Of a DNA stretch of 64,000 bases, positions 8,191-16,119 are shown one piece after another. The DNA is taken from NCBI RefSeq assembly GCF_014648875.1, contig NZ_BMRY01000001.1, positions 231,304 to 295,303 on the forward strand. Direction: 5' to 3'. The position numbers were made by a program, and so were the translations under genes. Origin of the DNA: Streptomyces parvus (GTDB lineage: Bacteria > Actinomycetota > Actinomycetes > Streptomycetales > Streptomycetaceae). The first letter of the stretch is position 1. Each line of letters opens with the position of its first letter. Under the pieces are notes generated by a model that was not told the DNA's origin, did not search any database, and worked only from the letters and a program-made list of their open reading frames with translations.

Positions 8191-9279
8191 TCAGGCCGAG
8201 GTGCGTTTGCGGGATGACGCCGTCTTCTTCGTCGTCCCGCTGCCGCCGCTCGACGACGTCTGCTTCTTCGTCGCCGTCTTCTTCGCGGTGGCCTTCTTCG
8301 TCGTCGACGTGGACTTCTTCGCGCCGGTGGACTTGGGGGTGGACTTTTTCGCTGCCGCGGTGGACTTCTTCGCTGCCGCGGTGCTCTTCTTCGTGGGCTG
8401 CGGGGACGACTTCCCGGCCGACTTTCCGGACGTCCTCTTGATGGGGTGTACGTCGGCCATCTCGCCGTCGCCCTCGCCCTCCGCCCCGGCCCCCTCCTCG
8501 CCCCGGGACTTCTTCGCCGCCTGCACGCTGTTCTCCAGGGCCGCGATCAGGTCGATGACCTTGCCGCCGCCGGCGTCCCCGGACTCGGCCGGGCGCACGG
8601 TCTCGCCGGAGGCCTTCGCGGCGATGAGTTCCTCCACGGCCTCCCGGTAGTCGTCGTGGAGGCTGTCCATGTCGACCTCGCCGAGGGTGTCCATCAGGGC
8701 GTCCGCCAGGTCGAGTTCGGCGTCGCGGACCGTGACGTCACCGTCGGGCGCGACGCCCTCGGGGGCGCGGATCTCGTCGGGCCAGAGCAGTCCGTGCATG
8801 GCGATCACGTCGTCCACGACGCGGAGCATGCCGAGCCGTTCGCGGCCGCGCAGGGCGTACTTGGCGACGGCGACCTTGTTGCTGCGCTTGAGGGCCTCGC
8901 GGAGCAGGGTGTACGGCTTGGCGGCGGGCACGCCGTTGGCGGAGAGGTAGTACGCCGCGTCCATCTGGAGCGGGTCGATCTGGTCCGCGGGCACGAAGGC
9001 GACGATCTCGATGGTCTTCGCGGTGGGCAGCGGGAGCTGGGCGAGATCCTCGTCGGTGATCGGGATCATCGTGCCGTCGGCGTCCTCGTACGCCTTGCCG
9101 ATCTCGCCGCCCTGGACCTCTTCCTCGTCCAGTTCGCAGACCTTGCGGTACCGGATCCGGCCACCGTCGGCGAGATGGATCTGCCGGAAGTGGATCGAGT
9201 GGTTCTCGGTGGCGTTGACCAGCTTGATCGGGATGCTGACCAGCCCGAAGGAGATCGCGCCGTTCCATATGGACCTCAC
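8191..9279 (-). CDS. ku: Ku, non-homologous end-joining protein
   Basis: A 362-residue bacterial Ku. The N-terminus SIWNGAISFGLVSIPIKL is the family signature, and the core runs to about residue 260. It binds DNA ends as a homodimer and recruits LigD-type enzymes for end joining. The C-terminal ~90 residues are a Lys/Thr/Ser/Ala-rich tail with repeated KKSTAA units, typical of streptomycete Ku and probably a DNA-binding extension. It is divergent from the LigD-type polymerase with only 59 bp between the starts, so the two probably share a regulatory region. Confidence 0.96.
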   Translation of the reverse strand: MRSIWNGAISFGLVSIPIKLVNATENHSIHFRQIHLADGGRIRYRKVCELDEEEVQGGEIGKAYEDADGTMIPITDEDLAQLPLPTAKTIEIVAFVPADQIDPLQMDAAYYLSANGVPAAKPYTLLREALKRSNKVAVAKYALRGRERLGMLRVVDDVIAMHGLLWPDEIRAPEGVAPDGDVTVRDAELDLADALMDTLGEVDMDSLHDDYREAVEELIAAKASGETVRPAESGDAGGGKVIDLIAALENSVQAAKKSRGEEGAGAEGEGDGEMADVHPIKRTSGKSAGKSSPQPTKKSTAAAKKSTAAAKKSTPKSTGAKKSTSTTKKATAKKTATKKQTSSSGGSGTTKKTASSRKRTSA

Positions 9280-9338
9280 CGTTCACCCCTTTTGGCCGTG
9301 AAGCACAGTTTGGAGGGTTTTCGTGTGACTCTTATCGT

Positions 9339-10244
9339 ATGACGCCGATCACCGAGGTGGAGGGGCGACGGGTCACGCTCAGCAATCTCGACAAGGTCCT
9401 GTATCCGGCCACCGGAACGACCAAGGGCGAGGTGCTGCACTACTACGCGGCCACCGTGGGCGGCGTGATCCTGCCCCAGCTGGCCGACCGTCCCGTGTCC
9501 TTCCTGCGGTATCCGGACGGGCCGGGCGGCCAGCTCTTCTTCACCAAGAATCCGCCACCCGGTACGCCCGCCTGGGTGGAGACCACCCCGGTCCCCCGCA
9601 GCGAGGCCCGGGGTGCCCGGCAGGTGGTCGTGGGCGGTCTGGCCTCGTTGATGTGGGCGGCGAACCTGGTGGTGGAGTTCCACACGCCGCAGTGGCGCAC
9701 CGGCGCGCCGGGGGTCGCCGACCGGATGGTCCTCGACCTGGACCCCGGCTCCCCGGCGACGGTCGTGGAGTGCTGCGCGGTGGCGCTCTGGCTTCGGGAA
9801 CGGCTCGCGGACGACGGGCTGACGGCGTACGGGAAGACGTCCGGGTCCAAGGGGCTGCATCTGCTGGTCCCGCTGGAGCCCACGCCGTCCGGCGAGGTGT
9901 CCGCGTACGCGAAGCGGCTCGCGCTGGAGGCGGAGGAGGCCCTTCCGGCGCTGGCACTGCACCGGATGAAGCGCTCCCTGCGGCCGGGCAAGGTCTTTGT
10001 CGACTTCAGCCAGAACTCCGCGTCGAAGACGACCGCCACGCCCTACACCCTGCGCGCCCGCCCCGAGCCGACCGTCTCGGCCCCCGTGACCTGGGACGAG
10101 ATCGCGGACTGCCGGGAGGCCGGGGCCCTGGTGTTCCGCGCCGGGGACATGGCCGCCCGGCTGGACCGGCACGGCGATCTGCTCGCCCCGCTGAACGACC
10201 CGGGGCAGGGCCGTCCGCTCCCCCGCACCGCCGAATCATCTTGA
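9339..10244 (+). CDS. LigD-type primase/polymerase (AEP) for end joining
   Basis: A 301-residue stand-alone archaeo-eukaryotic primase-type polymerase domain, as in the polymerase module of LigD. Landmarks are the N-terminal LSNLDKVLYPATG, the metal-binding pair D133 and D135 in VLDLDPGSP, and the nucleotide-binding KTSGSKGLHL. The C-terminal PYTLRARPEPTVSAPVTWDE segment is also typical. It should fill gaps and add (ribo)nucleotides at breaks held by Ku. The protein lacks the ligase and 3'-phosphoesterase modules of full LigD, so ligation must come from another gene. It is divergent from ku. Confidence 0.95.
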   Translation: MTPITEVEGRRVTLSNLDKVLYPATGTTKGEVLHYYAATVGGVILPQLADRPVSFLRYPDGPGGQLFFTKNPPPGTPAWVETTPVPRSEARGARQVVVGGLASLMWAANLVVEFHTPQWRTGAPGVADRMVLDLDPGSPATVVECCAVALWLRERLADDGLTAYGKTSGSKGLHLLVPLEPTPSGEVSAYAKRLALEAEEALPALALHRMKRSLRPGKVFVDFSQNSASKTTATPYTLRARPEPTVSAPVTWDEIADCREAGALVFRAGDMAARLDRHGDLLAPLNDPGQGRPLPRTAESS

Positions 10245-10426
10245 CCCGGTCATGACCTCGTTACGGGCCCGAGGAAAGGCCACAAGTGGCGGGTGGATTG
10301 TCGGAGCCGTGGTGCACACTCTGCGCAGGCGCTTTCTACGGGGCGCGCCGGGAGGGGTGTGACGGGCAGGGTGCGCCGCGTGGCGTGCCGGTCCGGGCGC
10401 TGTCGTGATCACGGGGAGGGGATGGC

Positions 10427-12715
10427 GTGTTCTCGGGGATCGACGAGGTCGACTGGGCCTCGATGGAGCATGCCTACGGGCCGGCCGACGACGTACCGGA
10501 GCTCCTGCGGGGGCTCGCGTCGGACGATCCGGCGGAGCGGGAGGCCGCGCTCGACGGCATGTACGGGGCGGTGCACCACCAGGGCGACGTGTACGCGTGC
10601 ACGCTGGCGTGCATCCCGTTCCTGTTCGAGCTGGTCGTGGATCCGGGAGTGCAGGACCGGGGCGGCGTCGTCGAACTGCTCACCAGCATCGGGGGCTTCG
10701 ACCTCGACGAGGACGACGAGGCGGAGATCGACGAGGACGAGATCGAGGGCGCCGCGAACTACGCGATGGCGGCGGCCGCGGTCACCGCGGGCGCCGGGGT
10801 GTTCTTCGAGCTGATCGCCGACGAGGACCCCGGGGTACGGCTCGCGGCCCCGCTGGCGCTCGCCACGCTGCACCGGCACCCCGTGCGGGTGCTCGCGCTG
10901 CTGCGCGAGCGGCTGCCGGTGGAGCCCGACGAGGAGGTGCGGCTCGCCCTCGTGGAGGCGGCCGGACGGGTCGCCCTGCGGCACCGGCCGCTGGCCGAGC
11001 GGGTCGGGAAGTGGCTGGGCCTGCTGGCGTCCCGGGCCGACTCCCCGGGACTGCGCCTCGCGGCCCTGGCCCAGCTGGCCCGCTGTTCGCCCGACGGGCT
11101 GCCCGGCGACGTGGTGCCGGTGGTCTCGGGGCTGCTGCGCGAGATGCGTTCGGCCCCGGAGGAGTCCGACGGCCGGGTGGAGCCCGCCGGTCCGGGAACG
11201 GGTGCCCCTCCCGGAGGGATCCCCGCGCGGGAGGACGACGAGCCGGAGCCCGGCTCGGACACGACAGCGCCGTCGGCCCAGGCCCCGGCGGCGGACTCCG
11301 AGCCCGTGGAGCCCATCGAACCCGTGGAGCCGGTACAGGCCGTGGACCCCGAGCCCGTGGCCTCGGCGGAGGCCGGGCGGGGCGAGCATGTCGTGACGCC
11401 GACGCTCGTGGGGCAGCTGCGCTCGCTGTACGCCCAGGAGAACGCCGGGCGCGGCGCCCCCTGGGCCGCGGATCTGCTGCGCACCCTGCACGTCGGCCTT
11501 GACGACCGGGTGGGCGACCGCACCGCGCTGCTCGCCGACCAGTTGCGCAGCCCCGACCGCCATCAGCGCATCGACGCCGTACGGATGAGCGGCGGGCTCA
11601 TACGGGCCTGGCGCGGCCCCTACGAGGAGCTGGTGGCGCTCGTCGGCGAGCAGTTGGCCGACCCCGAGCCCCGGCTGGCCGAGGCCGCGTCCCATGTGCT
11701 GGAGGAGCTCTTCGGACTCGCCGCGCCCGCGGCGGACGCCCTGGCCGCCCGGCTGGCCGCCGATCCCGGGGGCTGGGTGAAGACCTGGGCCGGCGGTCCG
11801 CCCGGACTCGGCTCCACCGTGAAGGCACTGGCCCGGCTCGGCGACGCCCGTGCGGTGCCCGCGCTGGCGGCGGCCCTGGAGCGGGAGCAGGTGGCGCACG
11901 ACGTGGGGTTCGCGGTGGGGTGCCTGGGGGCGGCGGCCCGGCCGCTCGCCGGGGTGCTGCGGCGCAGGCTCGCGGACGTGGAGCTGGACGAGAACGCCTA
12001 CGACCGGGCGAGCCCGCTGCTGGCCGGGCTGACCGCGCTGCGGGCGGGTGAGGCCACCCCCGAGGTGCTGCGGGTGCTGCGCGGGGCGCCGGAGTACCGG
12101 GGCGCGTGGCTGCGTACGGCGGCGCTGCGGGCGCTGGGAGCCTTCGGGCCCGCCGCGCGGGAGGCCGTCCCCGAGCTGCGGGCGCTGGTCCGCCGTCCGG
12201 GGACGGCGTCCGCGACGGAGGCGGCCGAGGCCCTGTGGGCGGCCTCCGGGGACGCGGACACGGTGCTGCCGGTGCTGATCGAGGGCCTTGAGTCGGACCA
12301 GGTGCACGACCGGCGGTCGGCGGCGGTGGCACTGGGGGCGCTCGGGCCGCGCGCCGCGGTGGTCGCACCCCGGCTGCGCGGGCTCCTGGCGCACGACGAG
12401 CTGTGGCTGCGGGTCGACGCGGCGATCGCACTGTGGGAGGTGTCCGGGCGGACCCGGGAGACCGTCGCGGCGCTGCTCACCGCCTGGGAACAGAACCGCC
12501 ATGTCCGGGTCCGGGTGGCAGAATGCCTGGCACGGATGGGGCCGGTCCCCGAGGGGTCGGCCGCGGCACACGTCCTGCGGAGCGAACTCGTCTCCGTACG
12601 CCGTCACAACGCGATGGACGGCGGGTACGGCAGTCATGACATCCACGAGGACGAAAAGCTCCTGGCACTGTGCCGGCAGGCGCTCCGGGGGGCGGGGAAA
12701 GGAAGCACTCCATGA
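10427..12715 (+). CDS. HEAT-repeat protein
   Basis: A 762-residue protein starting at GTG 10427, with no signal peptide or membrane segment. It is built from HEAT-like helical pairs. One series covers about 20-250 (DDPAEREAALDGMYGAVHHQG, DEDPGVRLAAPLALATL). An acidic, Pro/Glu-rich linker (about 240-320) separates it from a second series (about 325-740; DPEPRLAEAASHVLEELFG, HDRRSAAVALGALGP, HVRVRVAECLARMG). Such solenoids normally act as protein-binding scaffolds. The partner is unknown. The stop codon overlaps the start of the zinc-ribbon gene (ATGA), so the two are translationally coupled. About 180 bp upstream (10245-10426) holds its promoter region. Confidence 0.8.
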   Translation: MFSGIDEVDWASMEHAYGPADDVPELLRGLASDDPAEREAALDGMYGAVHHQGDVYACTLACIPFLFELVVDPGVQDRGGVVELLTSIGGFDLDEDDEAEIDEDEIEGAANYAMAAAAVTAGAGVFFELIADEDPGVRLAAPLALATLHRHPVRVLALLRERLPVEPDEEVRLALVEAAGRVALRHRPLAERVGKWLGLLASRADSPGLRLAALAQLARCSPDGLPGDVVPVVSGLLREMRSAPEESDGRVEPAGPGTGAPPGGIPAREDDEPEPGSDTTAPSAQAPAADSEPVEPIEPVEPVQAVDPEPVASAEAGRGEHVVTPTLVGQLRSLYAQENAGRGAPWAADLLRTLHVGLDDRVGDRTALLADQLRSPDRHQRIDAVRMSGGLIRAWRGPYEELVALVGEQLADPEPRLAEAASHVLEELFGLAAPAADALAARLAADPGGWVKTWAGGPPGLGSTVKALARLGDARAVPALAAALEREQVAHDVGFAVGCLGAAARPLAGVLRRRLADVELDENAYDRASPLLAGLTALRAGEATPEVLRVLRGAPEYRGAWLRTAALRALGAFGPAAREAVPELRALVRRPGTASATEAAEALWAASGDADTVLPVLIEGLESDQVHDRRSAAVALGALGPRAAVVAPRLRGLLAHDELWLRVDAAIALWEVSGRTRETVAALLTAWEQNRHVRVRVAECLARMGPVPEGSAAAHVLRSELVSVRRHNAMDGGYGSHDIHEDEKLLALCRQALRGAGKGSTP

Positions 12716-13026
12716 TCATTTTCGGCACCAAGGGCTACCTCTATCAGCTGGCCGTCCTGACGATGGTGTGCGGCTGGTGCGGCAACCCGGCGGCGCACAC
12801 CCTGCGCAAGCGGGTCACGAAGTTCACGCTGTTCTTCGTGCCGCTGTTCCCGTTCTCGACGAAGTACGCCACGCAGTGCACGTTCTGCGGCGGGGAGCGG
12901 CAGATACCCAAGGAGGAGGCGGACCTGCTGCTCGCCCAGGCCGCGGCCGGGCAGGACGGCAACGCCTACGGTCAGGCCCCGCAGCCCGGCGTCACGCCGC
13001 CCGGCCAGAACCCGTACCAGCGCTGA
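12712..13026 (+). CDS. Zinc-ribbon domain membrane-associated protein
   Basis: A 104-residue protein whose ATG overlaps the stop of the HEAT gene. Two CxxC pairs (CGWCG near residue 20 and CTFCGG near residue 61) flank a hydrophobic stretch (FTLFFVPLFPFSTKYAT), giving the zinc-ribbon_15 arrangement. The C-terminal tail is Pro/Gln/Gly-rich and probably disordered. Proteins of this type are small actinobacterial zinc-ribbon proteins of unknown role. Coupling to the HEAT-repeat gene suggests they work together. Confidence 0.8.
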   Translation: MIIFGTKGYLYQLAVLTMVCGWCGNPAAHTLRKRVTKFTLFFVPLFPFSTKYATQCTFCGGERQIPKEEADLLLAQAAAGQDGNAYGQAPQPGVTPPGQNPYQR

Positions 13027-13163
13027 CCCGTCGGCGGTCCGGCCCGTGCGGCCCCTGCGGCGACCGCGGGGCCACGCAACGTTACGCAGTGGTGCGAACC
13101 GGGCATTGCGCGCGGCCACCCCATTAGGGTGTGAAGCCTCTGTCGTCGAGGAGGAGGCGAGAG

Positions 13164-13952
13164 TTGCGTCCGCACCGCGCCCCGGCGGCGACCCGCACCG
13201 CCGCGTCCGCCGTCGCCGCGCTCACCCTGCTGTCCGGCTGCGGCACGGCGGGCGGGCTGAAGAGCGCGGGGGACGCGCCGTCGGCCGTCGAGCCCAAGGG
13301 CCTGTGGCCCGAGCTGCCGCCCGCCTCCTCCGCCCCGTACGACTACGGGGAGGGCGAGACCGCTCGGATCCCGGGGATCCGGGTCACCGGCGGTGATGTG
13401 CGGCGGCTGGACCCGGTGACCGTGGCACAGGCCGGGCTGAAGGCGAAGACGGACCGCGACAGCGGCCTGGACGAACTGCCGGACTCCACAGTGCGGCAGA
13501 TCGAGGCGTGCCGGACCGCCCCGGACGACTGCCCGGTCCTCCCCCCGTACTACCGCGATCTGACCGGCGACGGCCGGGACGAACTGGTGCTCGGCATCCG
13601 GATGCCCGACCAGCAGCTCGCCGTCCGCGTCTACATGCCGGACGGGGGCGGGCTGACCCGGATCATGTCCACCTACGACGCCGTGATCAGCGTGGAGCTG
13701 GCGGGCCGGGACCTGATCATGCGGGCTCCCTCGGTGATCCCGGGGTACGAGTACCGCACCGCGTGGTCCTGGGACGACCGGCAGCGCGCGATGCTGCCCA
13801 CCCGGGACGAGATCCTGCGGACGCCCGAGCACCGGAAGGCCCCGAGGCCGGGGCGCACGCCGACGGGCACATCGGCCCCGACCCCGTCCGCCGGCACCAC
13901 CGCAAGCCCGGGAACATCGACGCCCTCCGACTCCGCCGCGGGGACGCGATGA
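13164..13952 (+). CDS. Lipoprotein coupled to a histidine kinase
   Basis: I place the start at the TTG at 13164. AGGAGGAGG (about 13149-13157) lies at the right distance, and this gives a compact signal peptide ending in the lipobox LLSGC. The alternative GTG at 13131 adds 11 residues, has no Shine-Dalgarno and abuts a TAGGGT -10-like hexamer (13125-13130). The ~262-residue protein is exported and lipidated. The mature part has a PPYYRDLTGDGRDELVLGI segment, reminiscent of FG-GAP/VCBS calcium-loop repeats, and a Thr/Ser/Pro-rich C-terminus. It overlaps the kinase gene by ATGA and is a candidate extracellular sensor or modulator for it. Confidence 0.8.
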   Translation: MRPHRAPAATRTAASAVAALTLLSGCGTAGGLKSAGDAPSAVEPKGLWPELPPASSAPYDYGEGETARIPGIRVTGGDVRRLDPVTVAQAGLKAKTDRDSGLDELPDSTVRQIEACRTAPDDCPVLPPYYRDLTGDGRDELVLGIRMPDQQLAVRVYMPDGGGLTRIMSTYDAVISVELAGRDLIMRAPSVIPGYEYRTAWSWDDRQRAMLPTRDEILRTPEHRKAPRPGRTPTGTSAPTPSAGTTASPGTSTPSDSAAGTR

Positions 13953-15331
13953 GACGGCGGCGCCGCTTCCGCTCGCCCTCCTGGACCGCGAGCCTCACCT
14001 GGAAGTCCGCGGTCTTCCTGACCGCCATGTGCTGCACCCTGGCCGCCCTCCTCGGCGTCCTCGTGCACACCGCGGTCACCCGGCAGACCGTCGAGCACGC
14101 CCGCGAGAAGGCGCTGGCCCGGCTGGAGGTGGTCACCGACGCGTACGAGGCCGGGGAGCCGCTGCCCCGGGGGTCCGGCATCGACCCGCCCGGCCTGCCC
14201 GCATCGCTGCGCGCCCTCGCCGCCGGCGGCGAGCGGGGCACGGTCGTCGCCGACGGGCCGCACCGGCCGGGCGACCCGGACGGCCGGGGCGGCCCGGCCA
14301 TGTGGGCGGCGGGCCCGGCGGACGGGCGGGCGCTCGCCACCTGGACGGACTACAGCCACAGCGCCCGGACCATCGGCGGCCTCGACCGCGCGATCATCGG
14401 CTCCTCGCTGCTGGCCATCGCCGCCACCCTGCTCGTCGGACTGTTCGCCGTCGGCCGGGTGACCCGCCGGCTCCACCAGAGCGCCCGGGTGGCCCGCCGG
14501 ATCAGCGCGGGCGATCTCGACGCCCGGGTGAACGACCCGCGGACCGCGCGCCCGGTCCGCGCCCAGGACGAGGTGGCGATCGTGGCGGGCGCTCTCGACA
14601 CGATGGCCTCGACCCTTCAGCGCAAGCTCCAGACCGAGCAGCGGTTCACCGCCGATGTCGCGCACGAGCTGCGCACCCCGCTGACCGGTCTGTCGGCCGC
14701 CGCCGAACTGCTGCCACCGGGCCGCCCGGCGGAGCTCGTGCGCGACCGGGTGCAGGCCATGCGGGCGCTGACCGAGGACCTGCTGGAGATCTCGCGCCTC
14801 GACGCCCGTACCGAGCAGGTCGACCTCGCCGTGCACGATCTCGCGCCGATCGCGGAGCGGGTCGTCCGGGCGTCGGGCACCGACACCGAGGTACGGGTGA
14901 GCGGCGCGGCCCGGGTGGAGACCGACCGGCGGCGGCTGGAGCGGGTGCTCGGCAACCTCGTGGCCAACGCCCACCGGCACGGGGCGCCTCCGGTGGTGCT
15001 GGACGTGGACGGCGCGGTGGTCACCGTGACGGACCACGGGCCGGGGTTCCCGGCGTATCTGCTGGACGGCGGACCGCAGCGGTTCCGTACGGACGGCGCG
15101 GGCAAGGGGCACGGTCTCGGGCTGACCATCGCGCTCGGCCAGGCCCAGGTCATCGGCGCCCGGCTGGACTTCGGCGACGCGCCGGACGGCGGGGCGCTCG
15201 CCCGGTTGACCCTGCCGGAGTACGTGCGGCTCGACGACGGTGATTCCGACGAGAATCCCGGTGGGGACAGGGGTCGGCGGGGCTCGGACGACCCGGACGG
15301 CTCAACAGGGAACGCCCCTCACGCATCGTGA
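13949..15331 (+). CDS. Sensor histidine kinase without an adjacent response regulator
   Basis: A 460-residue two-span sensor kinase. TM1 is near residues 18-40 (AVFLTAMCCTLAALLGVLV), followed by an extracytoplasmic loop of about 100 residues. TM2 is near 145-168 (IIGSSLLAIAATLLVGLFAVG). After that come HAMP, a DHp with the phospho-accepting His in FTADVAHELRTPLTG, and an HATPase with an N-box (NLVANAHRHG), DHGPGFP and GHGLGLTIA. It autophosphorylates and should pass phosphate to a response regulator, but none is encoded next to it. The preceding lipoprotein overlaps its start and is probably part of the sensing unit. The acidic C-terminal tail is probably unstructured. Confidence 0.9.
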   Translation: MRRRRRFRSPSWTASLTWKSAVFLTAMCCTLAALLGVLVHTAVTRQTVEHAREKALARLEVVTDAYEAGEPLPRGSGIDPPGLPASLRALAAGGERGTVVADGPHRPGDPDGRGGPAMWAAGPADGRALATWTDYSHSARTIGGLDRAIIGSSLLAIAATLLVGLFAVGRVTRRLHQSARVARRISAGDLDARVNDPRTARPVRAQDEVAIVAGALDTMASTLQRKLQTEQRFTADVAHELRTPLTGLSAAAELLPPGRPAELVRDRVQAMRALTEDLLEISRLDARTEQVDLAVHDLAPIAERVVRASGTDTEVRVSGAARVETDRRRLERVLGNLVANAHRHGAPPVVLDVDGAVVTVTDHGPGFPAYLLDGGPQRFRTDGAGKGHGLGLTIALGQAQVIGARLDFGDAPDGGALARLTLPEYVRLDDGDSDENPGGDRGRRGSDDPDGSTGNAPHAS

Positions 15332-15370
15332 CGCGTTGCAGACCGTGAGTGGCGATTTTAGCGTGACGAT

Positions 15371-15387
15371 CACGAGCCCAGCTCGTG
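15371..15387. repeat. Perfect inverted repeat upstream of the SH3-like gene
   Basis: CACGAGC-CCA-GCTCGTG is a 7-bp perfect stem with a 3-nt centre. It lies 38 bp before the start of the secreted SH3-like protein, so it could be an operator or a 5'-UTR hairpin. No function can be assigned from sequence alone. Confidence 0.5.
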
Positions 15388-15425
15388 TCCCCCACGTTCC
15401 GCTTTCCCCATCGCATGGAGGCAGC

Positions 15426-15926
15426 ATGTCCCCCCTGTCCCGCCCCTCGCGGCTCCGCCGGCTCGGTCTCTGCGTCGCCACCGGCACGCTCGCGGCGCTC
15501 ACGGCCGCCGCTCCCGCCGCCATGGCGGCCGACCCCCAGCCCGTCGGCCAGCGTGCGGAGGCAAGCGCTCCGGACCCGACGTCCGACGAGCTGTCCGCCT
15601 CGGCGCTCCAGCGCGAGCACGAGGCGCAGCAGAAGGAGGCCCGCCAAGAGGCGCAGCAGCAGGGCCAGGCGCGGCCCCAGGCGCCGAAGCGGATGTACAA
15701 GGGACGGGTCATCGCCAAGCCGTACCTGCTGCTCCGTGACAAGCCGACGCGCAGCAGCCGTATCGTCGGCTCGGTCAAGTACGGCTCGTACGTCAACATC
15801 TTCTGCAAGACGAAGGGCGACAACGTCGACGGCAACAACCGCTGGTACCTGCTGACCGACGGCACCTGGGCCTGGGGTTCGGCCCGCTACATCGAGAACA
15901 TCGGCGCCGCGCCGAAGTGGTGCTGA
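15426..15926 (+). CDS. Secreted SH3-like domain protein
   Basis: A 166-residue protein preceded by ATGGAGG at a good distance. The signal peptide is RPSRLRRLGLCVATG followed by a hydrophobic core and a likely cut after AAMAA. A Gln/Glu/Ala-rich stretch (about 55-85; REHEAQQKEARQEAQQQ) is followed by a bacterial SH3-like domain (PYLLLRDKPTRSSRIVGSVK, VNIFCKTKGD, GTWAWGSARYIENI). Two cysteines at FCKTK and PKWC may pair. Bacterial SH3 domains usually bind cell wall, so a wall-associated role is likely. It lies just upstream of the RodA/PBP pair but is separated from it by a strong hairpin. Confidence 0.8.
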   Translation: MSPLSRPSRLRRLGLCVATGTLAALTAAAPAAMAADPQPVGQRAEASAPDPTSDELSASALQREHEAQQKEARQEAQQQGQARPQAPKRMYKGRVIAKPYLLLRDKPTRSSRIVGSVKYGSYVNIFCKTKGDNVDGNNRWYLLTDGTWAWGSARYIENIGAAPKWC

Positions 15927-15956
15927 CCTCGCGTCAGGAGCGCTGACCTCGCGTCA
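15922..15956. repeat. Two direct 15-bp repeats around the stop codon of the SH3-like gene
   Basis: GCTGACCTCGCGTCA occurs at 15922-15936 and 15942-15956, with a period of 20 bp. Each copy contains the interrupted palindrome TGAC-N5-GTCA. The first copy includes the gene's TGA stop, so it probably arose by a short tandem duplication. Confidence 0.6.
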
Positions 15957-15966
15957 CCCGCACATC

Positions 15967-16033
15967 CGCACCCGCGCCCGCCCGTGGAGCCCGGCCCCTG
16001 TCGCCGCGCGCTCCACGGGCGGGCGCAGGTGCG
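15967..16033. terminator. Large hairpin terminator between the SH3-like gene and rodA-like gene
   Basis: GCGCCCGCCCGTGGAGC (15974-15990) pairs perfectly with 16010-16026. The outer CGCACC/GGTGCG (15967-15972 and 16028-16033) extends the stem past a one-base mismatch. The loop is 19 nt. There is no T tract. Confidence 0.75.
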
Positions 16034-16119
16034 AAGGGGGCTCCGCAATCGACGAAGGCGTGACCCAGCAAGGTGTGACATAAGGGAAATAACGCCCTCC
16101 TCTTGCTACGTTGCGGAGC

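Noticed and set aside
8210..8420. Repeated AAGAAGTCC-type units inside ku as a mobile or regulatory repeat
   Set aside because: They encode the Lys/Thr/Ala tail of Ku and are explained by the protein's low-complexity extension.
13106..13130. TTGCGC/TAGGGT promoter before the lipoprotein
   Set aside because: The spacing is 13 bp. I kept only the -10-like hexamer as weak support for a downstream TTG start.
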